Of a DNA stretch of 64,000 nucleotides, positions 35,884 through 45,647 are shown piece after piece. Source of the DNA: JAGQPD01 sp020426865 (lineage in GTDB: Bacteria > Planctomycetota > Planctomycetia > Pirellulales > Pirellulaceae); contig JAWKTN010000003.1 of the NCBI GenBank assembly GCA_041399065.1, positions 434,001 to 498,000 of the forward strand, given 5' to 3'. Position 1 is the stretch's first letter. Every line of letters begins with the position of its first letter. Below the pieces are notes generated by a model that made no database searches, was not told where the DNA came from, and saw only the letters and a program-made list of their open reading frames with translations. Position numbers and translations under genes: made by a program.

Positions 35884-37357
35884 TGTCGCGAATGACCGCA
35901 CCGTGTTCGATGTCCAGTCGTTTGCGCCCGGGGATTTCCAGTTTGCGAGAATCCAATCCCAGCTGGTGCAGGATGGTGGCGTGGACGTCGGTCACGTAGT
36001 GGCGATCTTCCACTGCGTGGAAGCCGATTTCGTCCGTTGCTCCGTGGACAATTCCGCCTTTCAGTCCGCCGCCGGCCATCCATACGGAAAAGCCATAAAT
36101 GTGGTGGTCTCTGCCGTCGGAACCTTGCGAACCTGGCGTTCGGCCAAATTCGGTTGCGAAGACGACCAGCGTTTCGTGAAGTAGTCCGCGGCGATCGAGG
36201 TCTTCCAGCAGGCCACCGATAGGTTGGTCGACGGCAAGTGCGAGTTTGCTGTGGTTGTTCTTCAAACCACCATGTGCGTCCCAGGCACCGGCACCGCCAC
36301 CGCCATGCTGAATTTGGATGAATCGCACGCCACGCTCGACCAACCGTCGAGCTGCCAACAGCTGCATCCCAAAGTCACGACACGGTTCGACGTCCAAACC
36401 ATACAAGGCCTTCGTCTCAGCCGTTTCGTCCGCATAATCCAAGACTTGGGGTATCGTGTGTTGCATGCGATACGCAAGTTCGTAGGACGCAATTCTGGCG
36501 GCGAGCCCCGCATCTTGTGGATATTCTTCCCCACGCGATTCGTTCAATTGTCGGAGCAGCGATCTCCCCACGTCGCGCGATGATTCGGGCCAGGGTTGAT
36601 CGGCCTTGCCGAATTCCAAAGGATTGTCGGGATCGATCCGCAACGGAACTGCATCGTGTGCGGGCCCCAAATAGTGGCCGTCACGACGGATCCAATATTC
36701 ACGTGTCCCCATCGAAATGAATTGCGGCAGATTCTCATTCAACGTTCCCAGTCCGTAATGGACCCAGGCACCGAGCGTCGGGAAATCGCCATCGAGACGA
36801 TTTCTTCCCGAATGAAATTCTGACTGGGCCCCATGGTTGCTGTCGGTGGTCCACATCGAGCGAATCACGGCCAAACGGTCGACATGGCGTGCCAAATGGG
36901 GAAACCAATCGGCCACTTCAATACCACTTTCACCGTGGCGCCTGAATCCGACCTGCAACGGATAAAGCGTGTTTCGCTGATTGCCATTGGCATCCGGAAC
37001 GGTAGCCCGTTCGATCCCCAGACGTTTGGCGTTTTGGACTTCGGAAAACGGCGTTTCGGCAATGGTCTTGCCAGCATACTTGTTCAACATCGGTTTGGGG
37101 TCGAAGCTCTCGACGTGGCTGACGCCGCCATTCATGAACAACCAAATGACGCTTTTGGCCTTGGGCGCGAAATGCGGGACTCCTGTCGGCAGTGTCCATC
37201 CGGGTTCGGCGGCCGATGTCTCTTGGTGCAGGATCGCCGCCAACGCCAATCCCGCAAATCCGGCGAACCCACAGCTTGCGTCCGCAAGAAATGTGCGTCG
37301 CGTCGGTGCAACACGGTTGGCCGCATCCTGTTCATGCCGGTTGTTGGACTGCTGCAT
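35873..37357 (-). CDS. DUF1501 (sulfatase-like) Tat-exported protein
   Basis: A 494-residue protein of the DUF1501 family, a branch of the alkaline phosphatase/sulfatase superfamily almost universal in planctomycetes. It has a Tat signal: TRRTFLADASCGF with Arg20-Arg21 and a hydrophobic stretch. Typical family blocks are FAPKAKSVIWLFMNGGVSHVESFDPKP near 62, the IRSMWTTDSNHGAQSEFHSGRN region and FATEFGRTPGSQGSDGRDHH near 405. It starts nine bases after the DUF1549/DUF1553 gene stops, the common operon arrangement. The pair is thought to take part in breakdown of complex sulfated or phosphorylated polymers, but the biochemistry is not established. Confidence 0.95.
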   Translation of the reverse strand: MQQSNNRHEQDAANRVAPTRRTFLADASCGFAGFAGLALAAILHQETSAAEPGWTLPTGVPHFAPKAKSVIWLFMNGGVSHVESFDPKPMLNKYAGKTIAETPFSEVQNAKRLGIERATVPDANGNQRNTLYPLQVGFRRHGESGIEVADWFPHLARHVDRLAVIRSMWTTDSNHGAQSEFHSGRNRLDGDFPTLGAWVHYGLGTLNENLPQFISMGTREYWIRRDGHYLGPAHDAVPLRIDPDNPLEFGKADQPWPESSRDVGRSLLRQLNESRGEEYPQDAGLAARIASYELAYRMQHTIPQVLDYADETAETKALYGLDVEPCRDFGMQLLAARRLVERGVRFIQIQHGGGGAGAWDAHGGLKNNHSKLALAVDQPIGGLLEDLDRRGLLHETLVVFATEFGRTPGSQGSDGRDHHIYGFSVWMAGGGLKGGIVHGATDEIGFHAVEDRHYVTDVHATILHQLGLDSRKLEIPGRKRLDIEHGAVIRDIIA

Positions 37358-37366
37358 GGCTACGCT

Positions 37367-40183
37367 TCACCTGAGAGTGACAAAGTCATTGTGATTGAGC
37401 AAAACCCAAATGAATCGCTGGTCGGCATGTTCATCCCCTGAGGCTTGCCACGATCGCCAGGCATCGCAACTATGCAACATTTCCGTGTCGCTCGGTGAAA
37501 ACCCCAAGATCGTCTGGAACGCGATGGCAACAAACGCTGTGGGGTCCGCCTCCGCGCCAACGCCAGGGTTACCGTCGCCCCTCCGCGCAGATGACGATTG
37601 ATCCGAGCGATTTTGCACCTCCGTTCGCAAGCGCCTGGCAATTGCCGTACTTGCCTCGTCGACCAGGCGGCTATTGGTCATTGCCAATGCCTGCTGCGGC
37701 ACGATGCTTTCCTCTCGCCGATAACACTCGCGGACCGACGCATCGTCGAAGGTTGTCAAGAACGGATTGCGATCGTTGTTCGAATGGACAAAATATAGAC
37801 TTCGCCGAAGCGAAGTTGGTTGATCCGCGGCTCGGACCGGCGGACCGCCGTGTCGAACGTCAAGAGTGCCAGCAAGCTGCAGCATGGAATCTCGCAGCAC
37901 TTGCGACTCCAATCGTATCGAATTCCTCCGCCACCAGTAGCGGTTATCCGGATCGCTGGCAAGATTCTTTTCGCGACCCTTGATCGACGACGACATGCGG
38001 TAGGTCGCGGAAGTGACAATCAGTCGGTGAAGATGTCTTAGATCCCAATCGTGGTCCATGAATTCGAACGCCAACCAATCGAGTAGATCGACATTGAACG
38101 GTTCAGAACCTTTTCGGCCAAGGTCGAACGTGGATGCAACGAGCGGAACGCCCAGATGACGGCCCCAAAGATGATTGACCGCGACACGAGCAGTGAGCGG
38201 GTTCAGTTTATCGGCAATCCAATGCGCCAGCGCCGTTCGCCGACCGGTGCTTGTCGGTGGAAAGGCAATTTCAGGGTCGTCCTTGCCCGAGAATTGAAAC
38301 CGTGTCGCGGTCCATTTCGCGCCGACCAAGGGTGTGAACGTGGCATCGTCACTCACTTGTTCTCGAGCGAGTTGTTCTTTCTCTTCGAGCGTTCGCCGTG
38401 CCTCATCCAGTTCCTTACGAATCGCTTCGCGTTGTTCTTCGGGCGTTTGCCGCAGACGCAACTCGAGCTTGGCAACCGCAAGTTGCTGACCGGCTGCTTG
38501 CGAAGCACGTTCCGCTGTCACAGCGGCGCCGATCAGACGTCGCATCTCGACATTGTGTTGGTCGTAGTTACGGGTCGCGGTGACGCGGGCCTCAACGCTC
38601 AACAGGTCCGCGCTCGCTGCGCGCACATGGCATTCGGCCACATGGAATTCGGCATCGCGTATTTCATCGGCGGCGGAATTATCGCCACCGCTACCAGCAT
38701 TGGTGCTGGACGCCTCTTCCGTTTTCGACAACGCTTGCCGTGTAGCGTCGAGGCGTTGTCTCGCCTGTGCGATATATGCATCGAGCAGGTCGTCGCGCAG
38801 TTCCGGTCGCCATGATTCTTGCGGCAGGTCGATGGGGGTTACCTCTAGGTTTCTCGGTGCAAAAAAAGCTGGAATCCCCGGTGTCAACGCGTTGGAGGTA
38901 TCGGGTTGACTTTCCTGGCCACGGATAAAACGATACGTGGGGGCATCAAGTAATCCATCGAAGACACGGGGGATTCCGTCCTGCGTCAGATCGGGATTCG
39001 ACGGCACGACATCCAGTCGCACGCAGTACGGCTCGAAGATCGCACGAAACCGATAGTAGTCCACCTGATCGATCGGATCGTATTTGTGATCGTGGCATTT
39101 GGCACAATTCATCGTAATCCCGAGCAGGCCCTTGCTCACATGTTCGACGGTTTCTTCCATCCACTGGTTGCGATTGAAGAGAAAATAATTACGAGCGAGG
39201 TACCCGGTGGCGCGCAGCTTCGATGGATCGGTCGGATACAATTCGTCGGCCGCCAGCATCTGACGGATCATTTCGTCGTAGGGGAGATTGTCGTTGAGCG
39301 ATTCCACGATCCAGTCACGCCAGTGCCAGATATGTTGTTGACTGTTACGCAGTTGATCGCCCAAGCCCCACCAATCGCTGTAGCGCCAGATGTCCATCCA
39401 ATGCCGCGCCCAACGCTGGCCGTGACGCGGATCATTCAAGAGCCGCTCGACGAGTCGCTCATACCAGCCGTCGGACGTATCCGTGTCAATGAGCTTCAGG
39501 TCCTCAATATCGGGGGGAATGCCAATGAGATCCAGGTACAATCGCCGCACCAAAATCTGCCGCGGCGCCTCGTCCTGTGGCTCGAGATTTCGCTGATGAT
39601 GTTCGCCAGCGATAAAACAATCAATGGGATTTCGGGCCCAGGAACTACTCGGTGACGAGGGAACCTGGGGACGCACACACGGCCGAAACGACCAATGATC
39701 GCGCGGATTAGAATCGGGCTGCTCGTCATCAGGCGCGATCGCTCCCTGTTCAATCCACTTGGCAATATCCGCTTGCTGCTCCTTGGTGAGGGGGCCTGCG
39801 TCTTGCGGCATCCGTTCGTGTTCGTCTGCGGACGTGATGCGAACAAAGAGAAGACTATCCTGAGGATCCCCCGGGGTGATGCTGGCCCCACTGTCGCCGC
39901 CGCGAATGGCAAGTTGTACGGTATCAAGCCGTAAACCACCCTCTTGCTTCAATGCGCCGTGACAAGAAACACAGTGGGCGCGCAAAAGGGGTCGCACCGT
40001 GGCTTCGTAATGATCTTGGGAGGGCGATTTCGTCGCTGTTTCCGCCATTGCCCGATCCGCCCAACACCCGATGTAGCAGCCGACACACAAGAAGAAGCAA
40101 ACAGCCGCTAGCCGGCCAACACGACTAACGCGTGCCCCGGCACCTTCGCGACGATAACGATACTGGAATGGGCGGAAATGCAT
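37367..40183 (-). CDS. DUF1549/DUF1553 planctomycete cytochrome-c protein (PSD1)
   Basis: A 938-residue exported protein with an N-terminal hydrophobic helix (about 25-40), a cytochrome-c domain with one haem site CVSCH at 71-75 (LRAHCVSCHGALKQEGGLRLDT), then DUF1549 (about 165-370, ending in TMNCAKCHDHKYDP, which carries a second CxxCH), a coiled-coil middle section (residues about 480-610, many R/E/A) and DUF1553 (about 660-900, ending NSRLVDEAS). All three domains are in the usual order and length. It forms an operon with the DUF1501 gene. It lies divergent from the FG-GAP gene across 278 bases in which no promoter could be fixed. Confidence 0.95.
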   Translation of the reverse strand: MHFRPFQYRYRREGAGARVSRVGRLAAVCFFLCVGCYIGCWADRAMAETATKSPSQDHYEATVRPLLRAHCVSCHGALKQEGGLRLDTVQLAIRGGDSGASITPGDPQDSLLFVRITSADEHERMPQDAGPLTKEQQADIAKWIEQGAIAPDDEQPDSNPRDHWSFRPCVRPQVPSSPSSSWARNPIDCFIAGEHHQRNLEPQDEAPRQILVRRLYLDLIGIPPDIEDLKLIDTDTSDGWYERLVERLLNDPRHGQRWARHWMDIWRYSDWWGLGDQLRNSQQHIWHWRDWIVESLNDNLPYDEMIRQMLAADELYPTDPSKLRATGYLARNYFLFNRNQWMEETVEHVSKGLLGITMNCAKCHDHKYDPIDQVDYYRFRAIFEPYCVRLDVVPSNPDLTQDGIPRVFDGLLDAPTYRFIRGQESQPDTSNALTPGIPAFFAPRNLEVTPIDLPQESWRPELRDDLLDAYIAQARQRLDATRQALSKTEEASSTNAGSGGDNSAADEIRDAEFHVAECHVRAASADLLSVEARVTATRNYDQHNVEMRRLIGAAVTAERASQAAGQQLAVAKLELRLRQTPEEQREAIRKELDEARRTLEEKEQLAREQVSDDATFTPLVGAKWTATRFQFSGKDDPEIAFPPTSTGRRTALAHWIADKLNPLTARVAVNHLWGRHLGVPLVASTFDLGRKGSEPFNVDLLDWLAFEFMDHDWDLRHLHRLIVTSATYRMSSSIKGREKNLASDPDNRYWWRRNSIRLESQVLRDSMLQLAGTLDVRHGGPPVRAADQPTSLRRSLYFVHSNNDRNPFLTTFDDASVRECYRREESIVPQQALAMTNSRLVDEASTAIARRLRTEVQNRSDQSSSARRGDGNPGVGAEADPTAFVAIAFQTILGFSPSDTEMLHSCDAWRSWQASGDEHADQRFIWVLLNHNDFVTLR

Positions 40184-40461
40184 TCCGCCATTTTACGTCA
40201 ACGAAGGGGCATTTTGCAAAGCTCGGTCGGGATGCTCGCACCAGCATCGGTTGCTCCGCATGCCAATCGACGAAAAACGGCTTCTTCCGGGGTTTCTTGC
40301 AAATGGCCGCGACGCAGCATACCATTTGGCGGTGTCAACGTACGGGTGCGTGCACGATTCCAGAACAAGCGCGAAATGCCGCTTCCTGGGAATGTTGGTT
40401 CAAGAAAGTCGTCGCCGTCCCTTCTTGAAGCAGTTCCTTTTTAAGGCGAGGGAATGTCAAC

Positions 40462-41919
40462 ATGTTTGCTGTAGCAAGAGTGATTCGGAATAACGATCAC
40501 GTGGTGCGAATTCGAAAATTGTGGGGAGGTTGTCTGGCATTCGGTATTGGAATGTGGCTAACGAGCGTCAGCTGTCATTTGGGGATCGCCGCGGAAACTC
40601 AATTCGAACCGCCAGTGCTTTTGAAGGCGGATGAGGAGGTCATTTCCGTCGAGGAGCCTGGGTTTGCCTGTCCGACGATGGCCGACGTGGATGGCGACGG
40701 CAAGGACGACCTGGTCGTAGGGCAGTTTCGCAATGGCAACATGCAGTTTTTCAAGAACATCAGCCAGCACGGTGTCCCACCAAAGTTTGCTCCCGCAAAA
40801 TGGCTTATGACCGATGGCGAACGGGCCACGGTGCCGGGAGTGTGGTGATGCACAAGTTCGACTCCACAGTTCGTGGACTGGAATCGTGATGGTCACCTCG
40901 ACATTCTCTCGGGCTGCTATTGGACCGACAACGCGGATGGCGGGCACATCCAAATGCTGGCAGGCAACGGATCGCTTGATTTTTCTGCTGCCGAAGCGAT
41001 CACGAATGTGGCGGGAAAACCGCTAGAGAACATTGAATTGCAGAAAAGCAACGGGCAGACACCCGATAATATCATTCAAAACATCTGCACGCAACAGCAC
41101 GCCATCGACTACGATGACGATGGTGACTTGGATTTGGTAGTCGGATGCTTCGGCCCAGAGTTCTTTCTCTATGAGAACAAAGGGACGGTCGACAAACCGG
41201 AATTGACCGAACGCCCAGTGAAACTTGACGTGACGTCGCCGTCGCATCACGCCGCGCCGCATCTAGTGGACTGGGATGGCGACGGTGATCTGGATCTTTT
41301 GTCCGGGACATCCGACGGAGGCGTGATCTATTCCGAGAATACGGGGACTCGTGCGTCACCGAAGTGGTCGGAGTTCAAGCAATTGATCGCTGCCGGCGAT
41401 TCGGCATTCCAGGCTTCAAACGGCGAAGCCGCCAGCGAACAAGGATCGACCGGTCCATCCGTCAATACCCGCGTTTGGGCCACCGATTTCAATGCCGATG
41501 GTCGGCTCGATCTGTTGGTGGGAGATCAAGTAACGATTAATCGTCGCGTACCTGGCCTGACCGATGAAGAATACGACGAAAAGGTCAAACTGGCAAACGA
41601 AGCCATGGAGGGGCTGCGAGAGTATTCGGAGCGATTGTCCGAGTTGTATACGAAGATTCAAGAACAAGCTGGTAGCGACACAACTGCGGATGACGAACCT
41701 GCGGACGCGAGTGATAGCGCCGACGAGAACGCCGCTGAAGAGCAACCCGATGCCGCTACCGACGCTCAACAGGGGTCGTCCAAGAACTTGCAGGAGGAAC
41801 TGGAATCGCTCAGCCAAGAATATAGTAGTGCCTACGCGAAGTATCGCGAATTGCACGATGCCTATGAAACCAATGAAATGACCGGCCACGTGTGGCTGTA
41901 TTTGCAGAAAGCACCGTAG
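40462..41919 (+). CDS. FG-GAP/VCBS repeat protein interrupted by one in-frame UGA
   Basis: A single reading frame of 485 codons except for a UGA at 40846-40848 (codon 129). Both parts are plainly one protein: signal-like N-terminus, FG-GAP calcium loops DVDGDGKDDLVVGQF and, after the UGA, DWNRDGHLDILSGCYW, DYDDDGDLDLVVGCF and DWDGDGDLDLLSGT. The last 110 residues are acidic and coiled-coil-like. The sequence around the stop reads VPGVW-UGA-CTSSTPQFVDW. From memory, related planctomycete proteins have a Cys pair at this point (unchecked), so UGA may replace a Cys codon. Explanations are a nonsense mutation or sequencing error (pseudogene), or selenocysteine recoding; a hairpin follows at the right distance. 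If translation stops, only a 128-residue fragment results. Gene ends one base before the next frame. Confidence 0.7.
40856..40884 (+). promoter_or_regulatory. hairpin after the in-frame UGA, bacterial-SECIS-like
   Basis: Inner stem TCCAC/GTGGA with loop AGTTC, an internal mismatch region, and an outer GTTC/GAAT pairing. The loop begins 20 bases after the UGA at 40846, within the distance typical of bacterial SECIS elements, and contains GU near its start. It may be coincidence, since stems this short are common in GC-rich coding sequence. Confidence 0.3.
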
Positions 41920-41995
41920 TTTGCCCCCGCGAGCAATAGGGCCGCGCGGCGCGGTTGGCACAGGAGTCACAGTGTCAAGCAATCCGAGGACCGAG

Positions 41996-44278
41996 ATGCA
42001 GCGTCTTTTCATTGCGGTGATTGTGATCTTCTCTGCGGCATCGTTGGTTGTCGCTGCCGAAGTCGAACTTCCGGTCGGCTCGGCACCGGCGCCGATATCG
42101 GCCGATCACTTTCCGGATCGGTTGCACGCATTGGTCTGGCGAAACTGGCAATTGATACCGCCGGCAAGAATTGCCCGTGTTGTCGGTTGTCAGACTGAAG
42201 ATATCGTCGCGATAGCAGAATCAATGGGGTTGCCACCAGTGGCGAGGATCAATCCCGAGATGGAGCGGCGGGGCTACATTACGATCATCCGCCGCAACTG
42301 GCATCTGCTTCCATACGACCAGCTGTTGACACTGCTGGATATGACGCCGGAACGACTCGACTTCATTCTCCGCGAAGAAGATTTTCTGTTCATCAAGTTA
42401 GGACGCGTGAAACCATCGTGCGACCCGATTAGGTATCACACCCCAGGCGAGTCAGCTCGTAGGCGTGCCGCGGAGATTCGTGAACTTGTTGCAAAGCATT
42501 TCGGTGAACGTCTCGAGCAAATCACGGACCGGTTTGATTTTCTCAATGAACTGGCGGAGTCCCTACCCGAAGAGGCACGAGTGACCGCGGAATCGGTAGA
42601 TACCGTCGATGGTGCACATCCTCGGTTTGTCTATTCGTATTTCGGTGCGTTCGGCGATCCGCTGCTGGACGCGACGCTTGATCCGTATCCTGACGGCCTG
42701 TTGGCTCGTCTTCGCAGCATGGGCATGCGCGGAGTTTGGTTGCACGTCGTTCTTCGGCAACTGGCTCCAGGGGGTGAGGCGTTTCCGGAGTTTGGCCAGG
42801 ATCATGAATTGCGGTTGCGCAACCTGCGAGCGCTTTGTCAGCGTGCCGAACGACATGGCATGCGAGTCTATCTCTATATGAATGAGCCAAGAGCTCAGAA
42901 GGAGTCGTTCTTTGCGAATCGGCCGGCGATGGCTGGAGTGCAAGAGGGGGAATATCGGGCGATGTGCACAACACATCCGGCCGTACGTCAATGGCTCGCA
43001 GACTCGTTGAGTTACGTCTTCGAGCACGTCCCCGAATTGGGTGGCGTGTTCACGATCAGCGGGTCGGAGAATCTCACAAATTGTGCGTCACACAATGGTC
43101 ACATGTCTTGCTCACATTGCAAAGATCGTTCGCCCGCAGAGATCATTGCGGAAGTGAACCGAACGATCGAGCAGGGAGTGCATCGCGCGTCGCCTCAGGC
43201 TCAGGTAATCTTGTGGGACTGGGGCTGGAATGGCCACGGAGATGCTTCGAACATCATACCGTTGCTCCCTCAAAAAGCGTATTTGATGTCGGTCAGCGAA
43301 TGGTCCTTGCCGATCGAAAGGGGAGGAATACCAACGGAAGTTGGCGAATACTCAATCTCGTCCGTGGGCCCGGGGCCTCGTGCCCGTCGTCATTGGCAAC
43401 TCGCGGGGCAACATGGCATGGGGCGCGTCGCAAAAACGCAGGTCAACAACTCCAATGAGTTGTTATCGGTACCGTTTATCCCAGCCGTGGAACTGGTCGC
43501 CGAGCATTTCGAAAACCTGGCCAGGGAGGAGATCGAAGGCATCATGTTCAGTTGGTCGTTCGGTGGATATCCGTCGTTGAATTTGCAGGTTGCGACGTCC
43601 CGACTCGATCACCCCGAGCAAGCTCGTGGAGATTGTCTGGCCGCATTAGCGGAATATCGCTATGGTGCCACGGCTGTGCCATCGGCGCTCGAAGCTTGGC
43701 ACTTGTTCAGCGATGCGTTTCGAGAATACCCGTACCATGTCACCGTCTTGTACAGCGGCCCACAACATATGGGACCAGCCAATTTATTGTATTTGACCAA
43801 GACGAATTATCATGCCAGCATGGTCGGTTTGCCGTACGATGACCTCAATGGCTGGCGTGGGCCCTACCCGCCAGACGTACTCGAGCGGCAGTTTCGCAAG
43901 GTTGCCGATGGTTGGCGAGATGGTTTGCGGCAATTCGAGATCGTGGTCGCCAACGCCCTTTCAAATCGTAAACTGGTGGCCGAGGAAGACTATCACGTCG
44001 CCTCGGCGGCATACTGCCAATTTGCATCAGCCGCGAATCAAATTCGATTCGTTGTGCTGCGTGACGAGTTGCAATCGCACCCAGATCGACGCAGTTCCAT
44101 CGTGCCGCAACTGAACAGCCTGGTCTCTGAAGAACGGAAACTGGCTAAACAGTTGTTCGAGCACGCCGCGGCCGACTCTCGGATCGGTTTTGAGGCGTCG
44201 AGCCATTATTTTTATGTTCCACTGGACTTGGTGGAAAAGGCGATTCAGTGCGAGTGGCTCTCCGAACAACTCCGTTAG
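41996..44278 (+). CDS. secreted glycosidase-like protein of unknown substrate
   Basis: A 760-residue exported protein with a signal peptide (MQRLFIAVIVIFSAASLVVAA). Residues 25-150 form a helical domain and about 190-600 look like a TIM barrel: FGDPLLDATLDPYPDG, MRGVWLHVVLRQLAPGG, MRVYLYMNEPRAQ, GVFTISGSENLTNC, AQVILWDWGWNG and EGIMFSWSFGGYPS. The pattern recalls GH20-like barrels, but no catalytic pair could be fixed. A CSHC motif near residue 375 could bind metal or form a disulfide. The start at 41996 is chosen for the GAGGA five bases upstream and the signal peptide. It follows the FG-GAP gene in the same direction, so it may be co-transcribed. Confidence 0.7.
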   Translation: MQRLFIAVIVIFSAASLVVAAEVELPVGSAPAPISADHFPDRLHALVWRNWQLIPPARIARVVGCQTEDIVAIAESMGLPPVARINPEMERRGYITIIRRNWHLLPYDQLLTLLDMTPERLDFILREEDFLFIKLGRVKPSCDPIRYHTPGESARRRAAEIRELVAKHFGERLEQITDRFDFLNELAESLPEEARVTAESVDTVDGAHPRFVYSYFGAFGDPLLDATLDPYPDGLLARLRSMGMRGVWLHVVLRQLAPGGEAFPEFGQDHELRLRNLRALCQRAERHGMRVYLYMNEPRAQKESFFANRPAMAGVQEGEYRAMCTTHPAVRQWLADSLSYVFEHVPELGGVFTISGSENLTNCASHNGHMSCSHCKDRSPAEIIAEVNRTIEQGVHRASPQAQVILWDWGWNGHGDASNIIPLLPQKAYLMSVSEWSLPIERGGIPTEVGEYSISSVGPGPRARRHWQLAGQHGMGRVAKTQVNNSNELLSVPFIPAVELVAEHFENLAREEIEGIMFSWSFGGYPSLNLQVATSRLDHPEQARGDCLAALAEYRYGATAVPSALEAWHLFSDAFREYPYHVTVLYSGPQHMGPANLLYLTKTNYHASMVGLPYDDLNGWRGPYPPDVLERQFRKVADGWRDGLRQFEIVVANALSNRKLVAEEDYHVASAAYCQFASAANQIRFVVLRDELQSHPDRRSSIVPQLNSLVSEERKLAKQLFEHAAADSRIGFEASSHYFYVPLDLVEKAIQCEWLSEQLR

Positions 44279-44585
44279 TCCATCATCGGGTTCGGTTGGT
44301 CGCCACACCTCTAGGATCGGTTGCCATTTGTGCAGCAATCGGCGGAAGGCCCTTGGGTACGCGGCATTCAATGGAACGTTGACGCAGTGGTCGCGAGCCC
44401 CCCTCGCTGGTGGCAAAGCCGCAGCAAAAAACAGTATTCGTGGCGGCATCTATTGCCACAATCCGATAACTTGTCCTGGAAGAATCTGCCATCATCATAG
44501 GGTGGTCATTCGCTTTTGTCGAACGTTGCGAAGCGCTGCCTTGTCCGGAAGAGAGAAAAAGGCCCTTGTCACGGAGCTTACCTTG
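44279..44585. other. intergenic region upstream of the metalloprotease gene
   Basis: An open frame runs through in phase with the protease gene, but its translation is of low quality with no signal peptide until ATG 44586, so it is treated as leader. No clear promoter was found. Confidence 0.55.
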
Positions 44586-45647
44586 ATGCGCCCCATTGAA
44601 CCATTTCGCTGGCACGTCCCCCTGCTCATGCTGTCAGTGCTAGCTTGCTGCACGCCGGCGCGGGCCGAGTTCTCCATCGTGTATTTACTTAAAGGCTTTA
44701 CGGCCGCCCAAGAACAACTCTTCGATCAGGCCGCTGCCGTTTGGAAGGACGTGATCACGGGATACCAAGATGGAATTACTTTATCGGGAATTGTTGTTGA
44801 TGCCAATATTCAGGCACTGGATGGCAAGAATGGTACACTGGCCCAGGCCGGACCATCGGGGAGCCGGCGTCAAGCAGGATATCGCGTGACCACTCGCGGT
44901 GAAATCACCATCGATTCCGCGGATCTCAATAGCCTGCCGACCAGCGAATTGGTCAGTGTGATCGCGCATGAGCTTGGCCATATCATTGGCATTGGGACTC
45001 AGTGGACGGGCAACAGCGTCTACGTCAACGGCTCGGGACGGTACACAGGCCAGTATGGCGTGGCGGCATATCGCGAAGAATTCAACGCCAGCGCAACGTT
45101 CGTACCGGTCGAACTGAACGGAGGATCGGGCACAGCCAACTCGCATTGGGACGAATTGACGAGCGTACGGAACGCCGACGGGCAGCGATTGGCCGACGAG
45201 CTGATGACGGGATATCTCAGCGGATCGAATTTTCTCAGCAATACCACTATTCAGTCGCTGCGAGATATCGGTTTTGTGATTGCCAATCCAGCATCAACAG
45301 ACATAGTCCCCGGCGATTACAACGGCAACGGTGTCGTCGACGCCGCCGATTACACGGTGTGGAAAGACAACTTTGGTGCCAACAACGAGGCGGCCGATGG
45401 AAATCAGGACGGCCGGGTCAATGCCGCTGACTATACGATTTGGAAAGATGCGTTCGCCACCAACGGGACCCGCGCCGTGGCATCGACCACGGCCGCATCT
45501 GCCGCGGCGTCGCACGCTCATCCCTCAAGCGTACCAGAACCCGGATGTTGGGCGATAACACTGGTGATCGGCGGGGCCCTATTCCAAGCTCGCCGCCGCC
45601 GTGCTATTCGTTCAAGATGTCCGTCGGGAAGTTGTCAAGCGGCTTAG
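44586..45647 (+). CDS. secreted zinc metalloprotease with dockerin repeats and PEP-CTERM
   Basis: A 353-residue protein with a signal peptide (MRPIEPFRWHVPLLMLSVLACCTPARA). The catalytic motif is HELGHIIGIG at 128-137 (HExxH with a downstream Gly), as in leishmanolysin/matrixin-type zincin peptidases; a third zinc ligand cannot be assigned with certainty. Two dockerin-like EF-hand repeats follow at about 242-293 (GDYNGNGVVDAADYTVWKDN and GNQDGRVNAADYTIWKDA). The C-terminal PEP-CTERM sorting signal is VPEPGCW, a hydrophobic helix and ARRRRAIRSR. The 3' end overlaps the convergent gene by 44 bases. It is probably attached to the outer surface and acts on extracellular protein. Confidence 0.87.
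   Translation: MRPIEPFRWHVPLLMLSVLACCTPARAEFSIVYLLKGFTAAQEQLFDQAAAVWKDVITGYQDGITLSGIVVDANIQALDGKNGTLAQAGPSGSRRQAGYRVTTRGEITIDSADLNSLPTSELVSVIAHELGHIIGIGTQWTGNSVYVNGSGRYTGQYGVAAYREEFNASATFVPVELNGGSGTANSHWDELTSVRNADGQRLADELMTGYLSGSNFLSNTTIQSLRDIGFVIANPASTDIVPGDYNGNGVVDAADYTVWKDNFGANNEAADGNQDGRVNAADYTIWKDAFATNGTRAVASTTAASAAASHAHPSSVPEPGCWAITLVIGGALFQARRRRAIRSRCPSGSCQAA

Noticed and set aside
44190..44585. Extended N-terminus for the metalloprotease
   Set aside because: The added 132 residues would precede the signal peptide and have no recognisable content; ATG 44586 starts directly at the signal peptide.
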